A stretch of 64,000 nucleotides of DNA from Sulfuritalea sp. (GCA_022842325.1 JALHPU010000017.1:24558-88557), one strand, 5' to 3'; counted from the stretch's first letter, positions 38,019-48,591 are shown. A program made the numbers and translations. The notes: a model not told the origin generated them from the sequence alone.

Positions 38019-40158
38019 GGTAAGTCTTCTCGCTGGCCTCGCGCGCCTCGCCCAGGGTACGGATGCCCTTTTCGGCCAGCAGCGGCAGCATCTTGAGGAA
38101 CACTTCGGCCGTGACGATGGCATCGCCGACCGCGGTGTGGCGACCCATCACCGATACCCCGAGGCGTTCGGCGATGGCTTCCAGGCGATGCGTTTCCTGC
38201 GCCGGGAACAGCACCGCCGAGAGCAAAAAGGTATCCAGCACCGGGCGATCGAAGCGAATGCCGGTGGTGGCTTCCTTCAACTCGAGAAAACGCATGTCGA
38301 AGGCGGCGTTGTGCGCCACAAGTACCGTATCGGCAACGAAGGCGCGAAAGATCGGCAGCACCCGCGCGATCGGCGGCTGGCCGGCGAGCATTTCCGCCGT
38401 GATGCCGTGGATCTTCACCGATTGTGCCGGCAGGCTGCGCTGCGGATCGATCAGCTGTTCGTAGCTCTCGTGCCGCAATAGACGTCGATTGACGATACGT
38501 ACCGCACCGATCTGGATGATCTCGTCGCCCGCGGAGGGTTCGAGGCCGGTGGTCTCGGTATCGAACACGGTGTAGGCGAGCTGCGCCAGCAGGCGGTCGT
38601 CCAGCGCGAGGTCCGTGTCTTCCCCCTTGAACAGGTCGAAGTCGTAGAACTCGGGCCGGCTGTCCACCGTCGCCGCACCCACCTTGGCGAGTACGGCATC
38701 CTGGGCGCTGATGGCGGGCAGCAGGAAGCGGAAGAAGGCCCGATAGGATGCGTGGTCGCGCTGGAACCACACCTCGCCGCCGTTGCGCTCGACGATGTCG
38801 CGCACCGCCAGCGGCGATGTTTCCCCCGCCACGGTCATCGCATCGAGCTCCCACTGCATCACGGTCTCGGTGCTCATGAAGACACCGGACCAGATCAGGT
38901 CGATATGCGCCATCGCGCCGTCGCGGCTCAGGCGCAGCTTGATGTCGCGGATCTGGTATTCGTCGCGCAGGCGCGCGGAAAAATATGTCATCGCCTGCAG
39001 CATCGAAAAGCCGTCGACCTTGATCCATACCTCGGCGTCGACATCCTCGATGCTCACCTGCAGGGCACAGCGATCGACGATGCGGCGGCGGGCCGCCATC
39101 AGCAAATCCGAGCCCAGCATTTCTTCCAGCGGCCAGCGCGACTTGAGTACGGCGGCATACTTGCGCGCCGCACCCTCGACGCGCGTGGCAAGGCCGGCGG
39201 CTTCGTCGCGGACCACGGCGAGAAAGCGCTGATGATCCTCCGCGCTCATGTCGGTGTAATCGTAGAGCGTCTCCGCCGCCGCGCGCAGGTTGCCCACCGG
39301 ACCGCGACTGCTCTCGGTGAGATCCTGCAGCAACTGGTCGCGCATGGATTCGCTGTCGAAAGTCTCGGTCATGTCCTCGATCATCGTCATGTAGCCGGAC
39401 AGCCCGCGCACCGTTTCTGCCGCCGCCCCTGTCCCGGTGCCTGCGCCGGCTTCGGGAATCGCCGCCACCAGCACGCGCAGCAGGCGCCCCGACTCGGTCA
39501 CGGCGACGAAGTGGCTGTGCGCGGTGCGCCGGGTGTCGATGTGTTCCAGCGCGTAGGCGATCAGGTGGCGGTCGAATAGGCCGTAGATCGAGCGCCCCAG
39601 GCCCAGCGCTGCCATGCCATGGCCCGAAGAGCCGGCGAACAGGGCGCGGGCGCGGCGGTTGTAGAGCAGCACCCGGCCATCCATGTTGCAGACGATGACG
39701 CCCTGGGCGAGTTCCGACATCAGCACGGCGAAGCGGTTGCGGTCGGCCTCGGCCGCCGCGTTGGCGGCACGGATGCGCACCTCGATCTCCGCGTCGCGCG
39801 CGTGGTGCTGTTCGGCAAGGCGATTGACGGCGATTATCAGGCGCTGCAGTTCGCTGCTGCCCTGCGCACTGAGTCGGGTCGCCGGCTGCTCCAGCATCGC
39901 CGCCGCTTCCTCGGCAGCCCGGGCCGGCGGCAGGATCAGGAACTCGTGCGTCGCGCGCAGAATCAGGAAGAGGAAGACGCAGGCGACCAACACGATCATC
40001 AGCACGGCGCCCAACCGGCGCTCCACCAGAGAATTCAGCAGAGCCTGTTCCTGTCCTTCCAGCCCTGCGCCGGTCACGAAAGCCGCAGCGGCCAGCACCG
40101 CCAGCAGGAAGGCACAGGCGACGACCACCGCGGCGGCGAGCTTGGTGCGGGAATTCAC
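37999..40158 (-). CDS. Membrane PAS / pseudo-histidine-kinase fused to a DnaQ-like 3'-5' exonuclease
   Basis: 719 residues. Two N-terminal membrane spans (about 7-29 and 50-68) are followed by a HAMP-like linker, a PAS domain (about 140-260), a kinase-like core (about 285-515) and a DEDDh exonuclease (about 530-705). The kinase core is degenerate: where the phospho-acceptor histidine should be, the sequence is DLTESSRGPVGNL, and the N, G1 and G2 ATP boxes are not recognisable, while the closing VRDIVERNGGEVWF still betrays a HATPase ancestor. The exonuclease keeps FDTETTGLEP, HNAAFDMRFL and HTAVGDA. It probably acts as a sensor-regulated nuclease. Confidence 0.85.
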   Translation of the reverse strand: MNSRTKLAAAVVVACAFLLAVLAAAAFVTGAGLEGQEQALLNSLVERRLGAVLMIVLVACVFLFLILRATHEFLILPPARAAEEAAAMLEQPATRLSAQGSSELQRLIIAVNRLAEQHHARDAEIEVRIRAANAAAEADRNRFAVLMSELAQGVIVCNMDGRVLLYNRRARALFAGSSGHGMAALGLGRSIYGLFDRHLIAYALEHIDTRRTAHSHFVAVTESGRLLRVLVAAIPEAGAGTGTGAAAETVRGLSGYMTMIEDMTETFDSESMRDQLLQDLTESSRGPVGNLRAAAETLYDYTDMSAEDHQRFLAVVRDEAAGLATRVEGAARKYAAVLKSRWPLEEMLGSDLLMAARRRIVDRCALQVSIEDVDAEVWIKVDGFSMLQAMTYFSARLRDEYQIRDIKLRLSRDGAMAHIDLIWSGVFMSTETVMQWELDAMTVAGETSPLAVRDIVERNGGEVWFQRDHASYRAFFRFLLPAISAQDAVLAKVGAATVDSRPEFYDFDLFKGEDTDLALDDRLLAQLAYTVFDTETTGLEPSAGDEIIQIGAVRIVNRRLLRHESYEQLIDPQRSLPAQSVKIHGITAEMLAGQPPIARVLPIFRAFVADTVLVAHNAAFDMRFLELKEATTGIRFDRPVLDTFLLSAVLFPAQETHRLEAIAERLGVSVMGRHTAVGDAIVTAEVFLKMLPLLAEKGIRTLGEAREASEKTYHARIKY

Positions 40159-40191
40159 GATGCCATCGACGCGTGGAAGCCTGGCCGGCGT

Positions 40192-40563
40192 TCAGGGCCT
40201 GTCGATCAACGCCTTGACCTTGGCGATCAGATCCCGGGTCGAAAACGGCTTGGTCATGTACACGTCGGCGCCCAGCGCGAGGCCCTTGGAGACCTCGGTA
40301 TCGCGACCCTTGGCGGTCAGCATCATGATCCGCAAATCCTTGAACTCCGGATCCTGGCGCAGGTCCTGGCAGACCTCGAAGCCGTTTCGATGCGGCATCA
40401 TGACATCGAGAATCGCCAGGAACGGCCGCTCTGCGCGAATCCGCTCGAGGGCCTGCGCGCCATCGTGGGCGACCACCACCTCATAGCCTTCACGCTTGAG
40501 CAGGAATTCGAGTGATATGACGATGTTCGGCTCGTCGTCGGCGATCAGAATCTTTGTGGCCAT
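40192..40563 (-). CDS. Stand-alone response-regulator receiver
   Basis: 123 residues, only a receiver domain. The acidic pocket is in ILIADDEPN, the phosphorylated aspartate in LAILDVMMPHRNG (about residue 53), the switch threonine in IMMLTAKG, and the lysine in VYMTKPF. There is no output domain, so it signals by protein contact. It is the first gene of a minus-strand unit with the pseudo-kinase/exonuclease (33-base gap) and DUF294 genes. The neighbour lacks a phospho-acceptor histidine, so another kinase must phosphorylate it if it is phosphorylated at all. Confidence 0.9.
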   Translation of the reverse strand: MATKILIADDEPNIVISLEFLLKREGYEVVVAHDGAQALERIRAERPFLAILDVMMPHRNGFEVCQDLRQDPEFKDLRIMMLTAKGRDTEVSKGLALGADVYMTKPFSTRDLIAKVKALIDRP

Positions 40564-40670
40564 GGCTCCCCTTCGGCATCAGCGTGTTTTTCTTATGTTG
40601 CGAAGAATACACCGCGAGAAGGACTTGGGACATACCCGGCGAGCCGCCGGTCGCAATTCTGTTGCACCAT

Positions 40671-40696
40671 GAAAAAGCCCACCGCAAGGGTGGGCT
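40671..40696 (-). terminator. Rho-independent terminator after panD
   Basis: On the minus strand AGCCCACC-CTTGC-GGTGGGCT is followed by TTTTTC. It ends the pcnB-folK-panBCD transcript. Confidence 0.85.
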
Positions 40697-40719
40697 GGAC
40701 GCGCTTGGGAGGGGGTAAA

Positions 40720-41103
40720 TCAGGCGGCCGCTTGTGCCGGGATCTGCCGGCTGTAATGCGTAATGCGGTTCCTGGCATCGACATACACCAGATCGGGCTC
40801 GAAATTCTGCAGTTCGATCTCGTTCATCATGGCGTAGGTGGCGATGATCAGCAGGTCGCCGGGAGCGGCCTTGCGCGCGGCGGCGCCATTGACCGAAATG
40901 GTTCCGGTACCGCGTTCGGCGCGAATCGCGTAAGTCGTGAAACGCTCGCCGTTATTCACGTTGTAGACGTCGATCTGCTGGTATTCCTTGATGTCGGCCG
41001 CGTCGAGCAGCGTTTCATCGATGGCGCAGGAACCCTCATAGTGCAGTTCGGCCTGGGTCACGGTCACCCGGTGAAGCTTGGACTTAAGCATCGTACGCTG
41101 CAT
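40720..41103 (-). CDS. panD: PanD, aspartate 1-decarboxylase precursor
   Basis: 127 residues starting [13 protein letters not shown], one residue longer than E. coli PanD. It makes beta-alanine for pantothenate. The proenzyme cuts itself at Gly-Ser in HYEGSCAID (about residues 24-25) to form the pyruvoyl cofactor; the catalytic tyrosine is in [10 protein letters not shown]. The start was set by homology; the frame is open further upstream. It lies 113 bases after panC and just before a terminator. Confidence 0.95.
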   Translation of the reverse strand: MQRTMLKSKLHRVTVTQAELHYEGSCAIDETLLDAADIKEYQQIDVYNVNNGERFTTYAIRAERGTGTISVNGAAARKAAPGDLLIIATYAMMNEIELQNFEPDLVYVDARNRITHYSRQIPAQAAA

Positions 41104-41216
41104 TGTCAGACCTTTCTCATGCAAAGGCGGCAACCAATCGGGAGCCTCTGCGCAAAGCACGGACTCCCTTCTCTTCCACTTCTGGCACACCGCCGGCATG
41201 AGCGCATCGCAGTGAC

Positions 41217-42053
41217 CTAAACTTCCAGATTGTCGATGAGGCGCGTGCTTCCCAAACGCGCCGCCGCCAACACCACCAACCCGGAATCGTGAGCGGACGG
41301 CAATTGTAGATCAAGTTTTTTGCGCAAAGCAACATAATCCGGCACCCAGCCATTGCCCTGCAATTCGGATATTGCCCCTTGTTCGAGTAGGGGAAAATCG
41401 CGTGCGCCACCGCGTACGGCGTCTATGACTTTGGTTAATACCCTGAACAGGCGCGGGGCTTCGGTCCTTTCGACGGCGGAGAGATAGCCGTTGCGCGAAG
41501 ACAAGGCGAGGCCGTCGGCCGCGCGAACCGTCTCGCCGCCGACGATTTCGATGGGCAAATTGAACTCGCGCACCATGTTGCAAATAACCATCAGTTGCTG
41601 GTAATCCTTCTTGCCGAACAGCGCGATGTCGGGCTGGGCGATCTGGAACAGTTTCATCACTACGGTGGCAACGCCGCGGAAATGCCCGGGGCGGAATTCG
41701 CCGTCAAGGATGCCAGCCTGTTCCGGTGGCGGCTCGATGTGGTAGGTCTGCGGCTGCGGATACATTTCCGTCTCGTCGGGCGCGAAAAGATGCTCGACGC
41801 CGGCCGCCGCCAGCCTTTCGCAATCCGCGGCGAAGCTGCGCGGGTATTTTTCGAAGTCCTCGCCGGGGCGAAACTGCAGGCGATTGACGAAAATGGTGGC
41901 GATCACCTGGTCGGCATGGGCCCGCGCCTGGGTCATCAGCGCAACGTGGCCGTCGTGCAGGTTGCCCATGGTCGGCACCAGCGCCAATCGTTTACCTGGG
42001 CCCGCCCTGGCGCGCGCCGCGCGCAGGCCGGCGATGGTTTCATGGATCTGCAT
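41217..42053 (-). CDS. panC: PanC, pantothenate synthetase
   Basis: 278 residues. It joins pantoate and beta-alanine using ATP. The nucleotidyltransferase HIGH-type motif is in [13 protein letters not shown] (residues about 28-40) and the second lysine motif in [10 protein letters not shown] (about 148-157). SSRNGYLS is conserved in the family. It lies 15 bases after panB, with panD next, so all three beta-alanine/pantoate steps are in one transcript. Confidence 0.96.
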   Translation of the reverse strand: MQIHETIAGLRAARARAGPGKRLALVPTMGNLHDGHVALMTQARAHADQVIATIFVNRLQFRPGEDFEKYPRSFAADCERLAAAGVEHLFAPDETEMYPQPQTYHIEPPPEQAGILDGEFRPGHFRGVATVVMKLFQIAQPDIALFGKKDYQQLMVICNMVREFNLPIEIVGGETVRAADGLALSSRNGYLSAVERTEAPRLFRVLTKVIDAVRGGARDFPLLEQGAISELQGNGWVPDYVALRKKLDLQLPSAHDSGLVVLAAARLGSTRLIDNLEV

Positions 42054-42068
42054 GGTCTGACGCGGGCT

Positions 42069-42884
42069 TCAGTAAGCGTGTTCGGGCGCCGGATAGCTGC
42101 CGTCCTTGACAGCACTGACGTAAGCGATCACGGCGGCGTCGATGCTGGCGGCGCCTTCCATGAAGTTGCGCACGAATCGCCCCTTTTTACCCGGATAGAC
42201 GCCGAGCATGTCGTGCAGCACCAGCACCTGGCCGTCGCAGTCCTTGCCGGCACCGATGCCTATGGTGGCGCAGGCCTTGAGCAATGCGGTGATTTCGCCG
42301 GCCAAACCCGCCGGGACCATTTCCAGCACCATCAGCGCCGCGCCGGCCTGCTCCAGCGCCAGCGCTTCGCGCTTCATGCGCGCCGCACCTTCCTCGCCGC
42401 GCCCCTGCACGTGGTAGCCACCCAGGGCATGCACCGATTGCGGCGTCAGGCCGATGTGGGCGCAGACCGGGACTCCGCGCTCGACCAGGAAATGCACGGT
42501 CTCCGCCATCACTTCGCCGCCTTCCAGCTTGACCATCTCGGCGCCGGCCGCCAGCAGGCGCACGGCATTGCGCAACGCCTGTTCCTTCGATTCCTGGTAA
42601 CTACCGAAGGGCATGTCGGCAACGCACATCGCGCGCTGCGCCATGTGGCCGACGCATTCGGTGTGATAGACCATCTGCTCCATGGTCACCGGCAGGGTCG
42701 AAGTCTTGCCCTGCAGCACGTTGCCCAGCGAATCCCCGACCAGGATCACATCGACGCCGCAGCGGTCTTCGAGCGCGGCAAAGCTGGCGTCGTAGCCGGT
42801 GAGCATGGCAATTTTCTGCCCTTCGCGCTTCATGCGCCCAAGTTCAGGCAGCGTGATCGGCTTGTTGCTGGCGAGATAAGTCAT
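42069..42884 (-). CDS. panB: PanB, ketopantoate hydroxymethyltransferase
   Basis: 271 residues starting [15 protein letters not shown]. It adds a hydroxymethyl group from methylenetetrahydrofolate to ketoisovalerate. Magnesium and substrate motifs are [26 protein letters not shown] and [10 protein letters not shown]. The folate cofactor used here is made through folK, encoded in the same transcript. The ATG overlaps the DUF486 stop by 4 bases. Confidence 0.96.
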   Translation of the reverse strand: MTYLASNKPITLPELGRMKREGQKIAMLTGYDASFAALEDRCGVDVILVGDSLGNVLQGKTSTLPVTMEQMVYHTECVGHMAQRAMCVADMPFGSYQESKEQALRNAVRLLAAGAEMVKLEGGEVMAETVHFLVERGVPVCAHIGLTPQSVHALGGYHVQGRGEEGAARMKREALALEQAGAALMVLEMVPAGLAGEITALLKACATIGIGAGKDCDGQVLVLHDMLGVYPGKKGRFVRNFMEGAASIDAAVIAYVSAVKDGSYPAPEHAY

Positions 42885-43243
42885 GGCGAACGGAAGATGA
42901 AGTAAACGGCGCCTAGGATACACAAACCCGCCCAAAGAAAATCGAGCTTGAGCGGCTGCTTCATGTAGAACAGCGCAAACGGAACGAATACGGTGAGAGT
43001 GATCACTTCCTGCAGGATCTTGAGTTGCCCCAGCGACATCTCGTGGTGGCCGATGCGATTGGCCGGCACCTGCAACAGATATTCGAACAGCGCGATGCCC
43101 CACGACGCCAGCGCCGCGATCCACCATGGGCGGTCGTTGAGGTTCTTCAGGTGCGCGTACCAGGCGAAAGTCATGAACACATTCGACGCCGTCAGCAGCA
43201 ACGCGGTCTGCCAGACCACCGGGATGTGCAGCACCGACCCCAT
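42881..43243 (-). CDS. DUF486 / DMT-family small membrane protein
   Basis: 120 residues with four membrane spans (about 8-25, 39-56, 70-90, 97-116), and the conserved [11 protein letters not shown] and [11 protein letters not shown] segments of DUF486. It is related to the drug/metabolite (EmrE-like) superfamily, but no substrate is known. It sits between folK (3-base gap) and panB (4-base overlap). Confidence 0.85.
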   Translation of the reverse strand: MGSVLHIPVVWQTALLLTASNVFMTFAWYAHLKNLNDRPWWIAALASWGIALFEYLLQVPANRIGHHEMSLGQLKILQEVITLTVFVPFALFYMKQPLKLDFLWAGLCILGAVYFIFRSP

Positions 43244-43246
43244 GAC

Positions 43247-43741
43247 TCAGGCGGCCTGCGGCAGGATTTTCTCGATCTGCTGGTCGGCGCAGGTCTGCAG
43301 CAGATCGCCCACCCGGCCGCGACCGGGGATGAGCAATTGCGGCGCGATCTCGGCCAGCGGGGCGAGGACAAAGGCCCGCTCGTGCAGGCGCGGGTGCGGC
43401 AGGGTCAGTTGCGGATCGTCGCTGACCGAGTCGCCATAGAGCAGCAGATCGAGGTCAAGCGTGCGTGGTGCGTTCTTCACGCTGCGCTGGCGGCCGAAAC
43501 GCGCTTCGATATCGAACAGGGCTTCGAGCAGAGTCGGCGCTGACGACACGGCGGCCAGCTCCACCACGGCGTTGATGAAGTCGGGCTGATGCCTGAGGCC
43601 GACGGGTGCCGTGCGATACAGCGAGGACGCCGTGATGAATTCCGTCTGCGGCAGGCCGCGCAGGGCGACGATGGCCGCCGTGACCGTCGCCACCGGATCT
43701 CCCAGGTTGGCGCCCAGCGCAATGAAGCACCGCTGGCTCAC
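43247..43741 (-). CDS. folK: FolK, hydroxymethyldihydropterin pyrophosphokinase
   Basis: 164 residues starting at GTG ([14 protein letters not shown]), one base after the pcnB stop. It transfers pyrophosphate from ATP to the pterin precursor of folate. The signature [11 protein letters not shown] (about residues 95-105) carries the metal-binding aspartates, and [13 protein letters not shown] is conserved. Codons for AVSSAPTLL in the middle coincide with a dispersed-repeat copy (43531-43554), in a region that varies in the family. Confidence 0.93.
   Translation of the reverse strand: MSQRCFIALGANLGDPVATVTAAIVALRGLPQTEFITASSLYRTAPVGLRHQPDFINAVVELAAVSSAPTLLEALFDIEARFGRQRSVKNAPRTLDLDLLLYGDSVSDDPQLTLPHPRLHERAFVLAPLAEIAPQLLIPGRGRVGDLLQTCADQQIEKILPQAA
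43531..43554 (+). repeat. Dispersed repeat copy inside folK
   Basis: GAGTCGGCGCTGACGACACG then GCGG on the plus strand, antisense to folK. It differs by one base from the core of the valS copy. Confidence 0.6.
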
Positions 43742-43742
43742 G

Positions 43743-45095
43743 TCAGCCTTCGCTACCGGCCGGACTGGCGAAATCTCCCTCGCCCGCTGCCTTCTTGCTG
43801 CGCACCCGGCGCCGGCGTTTCTTGGGGCCGCTGTCGGGAACCAGCATGGCCTCGCGCGCCTCGTGATCGGCATCCTGAAAGTCATGCCACCAGTCGGCGA
43901 GTTCCATGTCGATTTCGCCGCTTTGCGCGCGCAGGACCAGGAAATCATAGCCGGCGCGAAAGCGCGGCAGTTCGATCAGGCGGTAGGGGGTCTTTCCGGC
44001 GCGCTTCTCGAAACGTGGCTGCAACGCCCAGATGTCCTTGATGTCGCCGGCGATGCGGCGCGTGATGGCGAGCTTTTCGCCCTGCACGTTCAATACTTCA
44101 TCCATGGCTTCGTACAGCGCCGGAATCGGCACTTCGCCGCGCGCCTTGCGGGTATCCCAGGCGGCCAGCACTTCGTGCCAGAGCAGGGTGGCGAACAGAT
44201 AGCCCGGCGACAGCGACTTGCCGGCCTTGACCCGCGCGTCGGTGCCGGCCAGCGCCAGCATGACGAATTTTTCGCCCATCGGCTGTTCCAGGATCACGTC
44301 GAGCAGCGGCAGCAGGCCGTGATGCAGGCCGTCGTCACGCAGGCGCTTGACACACTCGACCGAGTGCCCGGAGAACAGCAGTTTGAGCATCTCGTCGAAC
44401 ACCCGCGCCGCCGGCACATTCTCCATCAGCTCGGCCATTTCGCGAATCGGCGCACGCACCTTGGGGTCCAGCGTCAGCCCCAGCTTGGCCGAAAGGCGCA
44501 CGGCGCGCAGCATGCGCACCGGGTCCTCGCGGTAGCGCAGCTTCGGCTCGCCGATCATGCGCAGGGTCTTCTGCTGCAGGTCGGCGACGCCGTGGTGGTA
44601 GTCGATCACCGTCTCCGAGGACGGATCGTAGTAGAGGGCGTTGACCGTGAAGTCGCGGCGCGCGGCGTCTTCCGCGATCGAACCGAAGACGTTGTCGCGC
44701 AATACGCGGCCGTGCTCGTCCTTGACCGTATTCACGTCGTGCGCGGCGCGGAAGGTGGACACTTCGAGGGTCTCGCCGCCCTGCATCACATGCACGATCT
44801 GGAAGCGGCGGCCGATGATGCGGGCGCGGCGGAACAGCGCGCGCACCTGCTCCGGCGTGGCGTCGGTGGCGATGTCGTAATCCTTGGGATCGATCCCGGC
44901 GATCAGGTCGCGCACCGCGCCACCGACGATATAGGCCTTGTGGCCAGCCTGCTGCAGGGTTTCGCAGGTACGCCGGGCGCCCAGCGACACATGGTCGCGG
45001 CGTATGCCATGGCGCGCCACGGGAATCATGGCCGGCGCATGGGAGGACGGAGAGTCGCCGCGACGAAACACGCGGCGCAACAACTTGCGGATCAT
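43743..45095 (-). CDS. pcnB: PcnB, poly(A) polymerase I
   Basis: 450 residues starting MIRKLLRRVFRRGD. It adds A-tails to RNA 3' ends to promote decay. The nucleotidyltransferase core has AYIVGGAVRDLI and DYDIATDATPEQV, followed by the RRARIIGRRFQIVHV and RRDFTVNALYYD segments. A strongly basic C-terminal tail (KKRRRRVRSKKAAG) distinguishes PcnB from CCA-adding enzymes. pcnB-folK is a conserved pair; here it opens a transcript that continues into panBCD. It is divergent from valS. Confidence 0.94.
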   Translation of the reverse strand: MIRKLLRRVFRRGDSPSSHAPAMIPVARHGIRRDHVSLGARRTCETLQQAGHKAYIVGGAVRDLIAGIDPKDYDIATDATPEQVRALFRRARIIGRRFQIVHVMQGGETLEVSTFRAAHDVNTVKDEHGRVLRDNVFGSIAEDAARRDFTVNALYYDPSSETVIDYHHGVADLQQKTLRMIGEPKLRYREDPVRMLRAVRLSAKLGLTLDPKVRAPIREMAELMENVPAARVFDEMLKLLFSGHSVECVKRLRDDGLHHGLLPLLDVILEQPMGEKFVMLALAGTDARVKAGKSLSPGYLFATLLWHEVLAAWDTRKARGEVPIPALYEAMDEVLNVQGEKLAITRRIAGDIKDIWALQPRFEKRAGKTPYRLIELPRFRAGYDFLVLRAQSGEIDMELADWWHDFQDADHEAREAMLVPDSGPKKRRRRVRSKKAAGEGDFASPAGSEG

Positions 45096-45232
45096 AGAGT
45101 GCGGATAAGGAGCATGCAGGGCTACTTCGAGAGGCGGCAATGATAGCCGAAACGCCCGGCTACCGCAGATTTACAGCGGCCGCCGCAGCACCTTCCGCTA
45201 AAATTATCCCTTTTCAGCTTTTCGTAAGACTT

Positions 45233-48055
45233 ATGGAACTCGCCAAGAGCTTCGAACCCGCCGAAATCGAGCGACGCTGGTACCCGATCTGGGAATCGCG
45301 CGGCTATTTCGCCGCCGGCCTCGACACCGCCAAGACCGACAACTTCTGCATCCTGCTGCCGCCGCCGAACGTCACCGGCACCCTGCACATGGGCCACGGC
45401 TTCAACCAGGCGATCATGGATTCGCTGACGCGCTACCACCGCATGCGCGGCGACAACACGCTGTGGCAGCCGGGCACCGACCACGCCGGCATCGCGACGC
45501 AGATCGTGGTCGAGCGCCAACTCGACGCACAGGGCGTTTCCCGCCACGACCTCGGCCGCGAGAAGTTCCTCGAAAAAGTCTGGGAGTGGAAAAAATACTC
45601 GGGCGACACCATCACGCGCCAGATGCGCCGCTTGGGCACCTCGCCCGACTGGTCGCGCGAACGCTTCACCATGGACGCGGGCCTGTCGAAGATCGTTACC
45701 GAGACCTTCGTCCGCCTGCACAGGGAAGGCCTGATCTACCGCGGCAAGCGGCTGGTGAACTGGGATCCGAAGCTGCTGACGGCGGTATCCGACCTCGAAG
45801 TAGTGCAGGAGGAGGAAGACGGCTCGCTGTGGCATATCCGCTATCCGCTGGCCGATGGCTCGGGACATCTGACCGTCGCCACCACGCGCCCGGAAACCAT
45901 GCTCGGCGACGTCGCCCTGATGGTGCACCCCGAGGACGAACGCTATGCGCACCTGGTCGGCAGGCATGTCGTGCTGCCGCTGTGCGAGCGCGAGATCCCG
46001 ATCATTGCCGACAGCTATGTCGACAAGGAATTCGGCACCGGCGTGGTCAAGGTCACGCCGGCCCACGACTTCAACGACTGGCAGGTCGGCCACCGCCACG
46101 GCTTCGCGCCGATCGGTATCCTGACGCTGGACGCCCGCATCAATGAGCACGGCCCCGAGAAATATCGCGGCATGGATCGCTTCGAGGCACGCAAGGCCAT
46201 CGTCGCCGACCTCGAAGCACAGGGTCTGCTGGACAGCGTGAAGCCGCACAAGCTGGTGGTCCCGCGTGGCGACCGCACCGGCGTCGTCATCGAACCCATG
46301 CTCACCGACCAGTGGTTCGTCGCCATGACCAAGCCGGGCGCCGATGGCACCAGTATCGCCGGCAAGGCTCTGGAATGCGTGGCCTCGGGCGAGATCAAGT
46401 TCGTCCCGGAAAACTGGGTCAATACCTACAACCAGTGGCTCAACAACATCCAGGACTGGTGCATTTCGCGCCAGCTCTGGTGGGGCCACCAGATCCCGGC
46501 CTGGTACTCCGACGATGGGCGCTTCTACGTGGCCCACGACGAAGCCGAGGCCTACGTGCAAGCAAGGCGCGACGGCTACACGGGCGGCCTCGAACGCGAC
46601 CCGGACGTGCTAGACACCTGGTATTCGTCCGCGCTGTGGCCCTTCTCGACGCTGGACTGGACGCCGGAGTGGCCGGCCAAGTCGAACACCGCGCTCGACC
46701 TTTACCTGCCGTCGACGGTGCTGGTCACCGGCTTCGACATCATCTTCTTCTGGGTGGCGCGCATGGTCATGATGACCAAGCACATCACCGGCAGGATTCC
46801 CTTCAAGGATGTTTACGTGCATGGCCTGATCCGCGACGCGGAAGGCCAGAAGATGAGCAAATCCAAGGGCAACGTGCTCGACCCGATCGACCTGATTGAC
46901 GGCATCACGCTCGACGCCCTGGTGGCAAAGCGCACCACGGGCCTGATGAACCCGCGCGATGCGGCCAAGATCGAGAAGCGCACGCGCAAGGAATACCCGA
47001 ACGGGATTCCCGGCTTCGGCACCGACGCACTGCGCTTCACCTTCCTCTCGCTGGCTTCGCCAGGACGCGACATCAAGTTCGACATGCAGCGCTGCGAGGG
47101 CTATCGCAACTTCTGCAACAAGCTGTGGAACGCCTCGCGCTTCGTGCTGATGAACTGCGAAGGACAAGATTGCGGCCTCGCGCCGCACGGCTCGGACGCC
47201 TGTAACGCGACTTACCTCGACTTTTCCCAGGCCGACCGCTGGATCGTCAGCCGCCTGCAGAAGGTTGAACAGGAAGTGGCACAGCATTTCGCCGACTACC
47301 GCTTCGACCTGCTGGCGCGCGGTATTTACGAATTCGTCTGGGACGAATACTGCGACTGGTATCTGGAACTCGCCAAAGTCCAGGTGCAAAACGGTACCGA
47401 CGCGCAACAGCGCGCGACGCGGCGCACCCTGGTACGCGTGCTGGAAACCGTGCTGCGCCTGGCGCATCCGCTGATTCCCTTCATCACCGAGGAACTCTGG
47501 CAGACCGTGGCACCACTGGCCGGCCGCGCCAATGCGACCGACGACAGCCGGTCACTGATGCTGCAACCCTATCCGAAGGCAGATCTTTCGCGCTGCGATG
47601 CCTCTGCCGAAGCATGGGTGGCGCGGCTCAAGGAGATGATCAACGCCTGCCGCAGCCTGCGCGGCGAGATGAACATCTCGCCAGCGCAGAAAGTACCATT
47701 AGTCGGCGCTGGCGACACGGCGATTCTCAATGCCTATGCGCCCTATCTCGCGGCGCTGGCCAAGCTTTCCGAAGTCACCACTGCAGAGACACTGCCCGAT
47801 TCCGACGCCCCGGTACAGATCGTCGGCGAGTTCCGCCTGATGCTGAAGATCGAGATCGACATCGACGCGGAACGCGCGCGCATCACCAAGGAGATCGCCC
47901 GTGTCGAGGGCGAGATCGTCAAGGCGACGGCCAAGCTCGGCAATGCCGGTTTCGTCGAGCGCGCCCCGGCCGCCGTCGTGGCACAGGAGCAGGAGCGGCT
48001 GGAGAATTTCAACTCGCTGGTGGAAAAGCTGCGCGTGCAATTGGGCCGGCTGTAG
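45233..48055 (+). CDS. valS: ValS, valyl-tRNA synthetase
   Basis: 940 residues. Class I motifs are LHMGHGFNQ (HIGH, about residues 47-55) and [10 protein letters not shown] (KMSKS, about 538-547), with an editing domain between and a C-terminal coiled coil ([20 protein letters not shown]). The start is ATG 45233 by homology. A TAAAAT -10-like hexamer is at 45199-45204. Within the C-terminal anticodon-binding part, LVGAGDTAI is encoded by a near-perfect dispersed-repeat copy. In many relatives valS follows holC; here it does not. Confidence 0.97.
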   Translation: MELAKSFEPAEIERRWYPIWESRGYFAAGLDTAKTDNFCILLPPPNVTGTLHMGHGFNQAIMDSLTRYHRMRGDNTLWQPGTDHAGIATQIVVERQLDAQGVSRHDLGREKFLEKVWEWKKYSGDTITRQMRRLGTSPDWSRERFTMDAGLSKIVTETFVRLHREGLIYRGKRLVNWDPKLLTAVSDLEVVQEEEDGSLWHIRYPLADGSGHLTVATTRPETMLGDVALMVHPEDERYAHLVGRHVVLPLCEREIPIIADSYVDKEFGTGVVKVTPAHDFNDWQVGHRHGFAPIGILTLDARINEHGPEKYRGMDRFEARKAIVADLEAQGLLDSVKPHKLVVPRGDRTGVVIEPMLTDQWFVAMTKPGADGTSIAGKALECVASGEIKFVPENWVNTYNQWLNNIQDWCISRQLWWGHQIPAWYSDDGRFYVAHDEAEAYVQARRDGYTGGLERDPDVLDTWYSSALWPFSTLDWTPEWPAKSNTALDLYLPSTVLVTGFDIIFFWVARMVMMTKHITGRIPFKDVYVHGLIRDAEGQKMSKSKGNVLDPIDLIDGITLDALVAKRTTGLMNPRDAAKIEKRTRKEYPNGIPGFGTDALRFTFLSLASPGRDIKFDMQRCEGYRNFCNKLWNASRFVLMNCEGQDCGLAPHGSDACNATYLDFSQADRWIVSRLQKVEQEVAQHFADYRFDLLARGIYEFVWDEYCDWYLELAKVQVQNGTDAQQRATRRTLVRVLETVLRLAHPLIPFITEELWQTVAPLAGRANATDDSRSLMLQPYPKADLSRCDASAEAWVARLKEMINACRSLRGEMNISPAQKVPLVGAGDTAILNAYAPYLAALAKLSEVTTAETLPDSDAPVQIVGEFRLMLKIEIDIDAERARITKEIARVEGEIVKATAKLGNAGFVERAPAAVVAQEQERLENFNSLVEKLRVQLGRL
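47701..47722 (+). repeat. Dispersed repeat copy inside valS
   Basis: AGTCGGCGCTGGCGACACGG then CG, in frame, encoding VGAGDTA. It agrees with the spacer copies at 33974 and 36504 over their cores. Confidence 0.65.
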
Positions 48056-48099
48056 GCCGGCATTCCGAGGCGGCGACCCACCGCACGCGCGAATCCGGG

Positions 48100-48591
48100 C
48101 TAAGCGGAAATCAGCCGTCGGGCTTCCGCCAGGAAGTCCTGAGCCTTGGCTTCGTCGATGGTCAGCTTGGCCAGCTTTGCCGCGCTCTCCGCGGCAGCCA
48201 GCAAGTCTCCGCCTGAGTCGGCGGCCTTTTGCAGCTTGAGCACAACAGGGCCGGCGCGCTTGTCGAAGACCCGTTCGGCGAGGGCAACCAGCGTATGCAC
48301 CGGGGAAGATCCTGCCGACAGCGCAACGCCGCTCCCCGCCTGGCTCTGAACCGTTGCCTGGTTCGACCCGCCGGCGGTCGGCGCCACCAGGCCATGCGCA
48401 ATAAGCGGCTCCAGCACCTCCCCCATCTGCTCCGGCGCGCAACCGGCAATCTTGGCAAAGGAGCCAATCGCGCCCTTGCCGTCAATGACGATCAGCAGAT
48501 TGCGCTGCGCCCGCGTCAGCTCGAGCGCACGCGCCTTGATCTCTGCCGCGCCCGCCTCGGTCCTCGCGAATACCCGTTGCAGATCAGCCAT
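48100..48591 (-). CDS. Uncharacterised soluble protein with winged-helix-like N-terminus
   Basis: 163 residues with no signal or membrane span. The first half (ALELTRAQRNLLIVIDGKGAIGSFAKIAGCAPEQMGEVLEPLIAHGLVAP) looks like a winged-helix fold. A serine/glycine/alanine linker follows, and the C-terminal half is helical (LAERVFDKRAGPVVLKLQKAA). I do not recognise a named family. It is last in a minus-strand set with the next two genes (gaps of 12 and 27 bases) and converges on valS. Confidence 0.65.
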   Translation of the reverse strand: MADLQRVFARTEAGAAEIKARALELTRAQRNLLIVIDGKGAIGSFAKIAGCAPEQMGEVLEPLIAHGLVAPTAGGSNQATVQSQAGSGVALSAGSSPVHTLVALAERVFDKRAGPVVLKLQKAADSGGDLLAAAESAAKLAKLTIDEAKAQDFLAEARRLISA

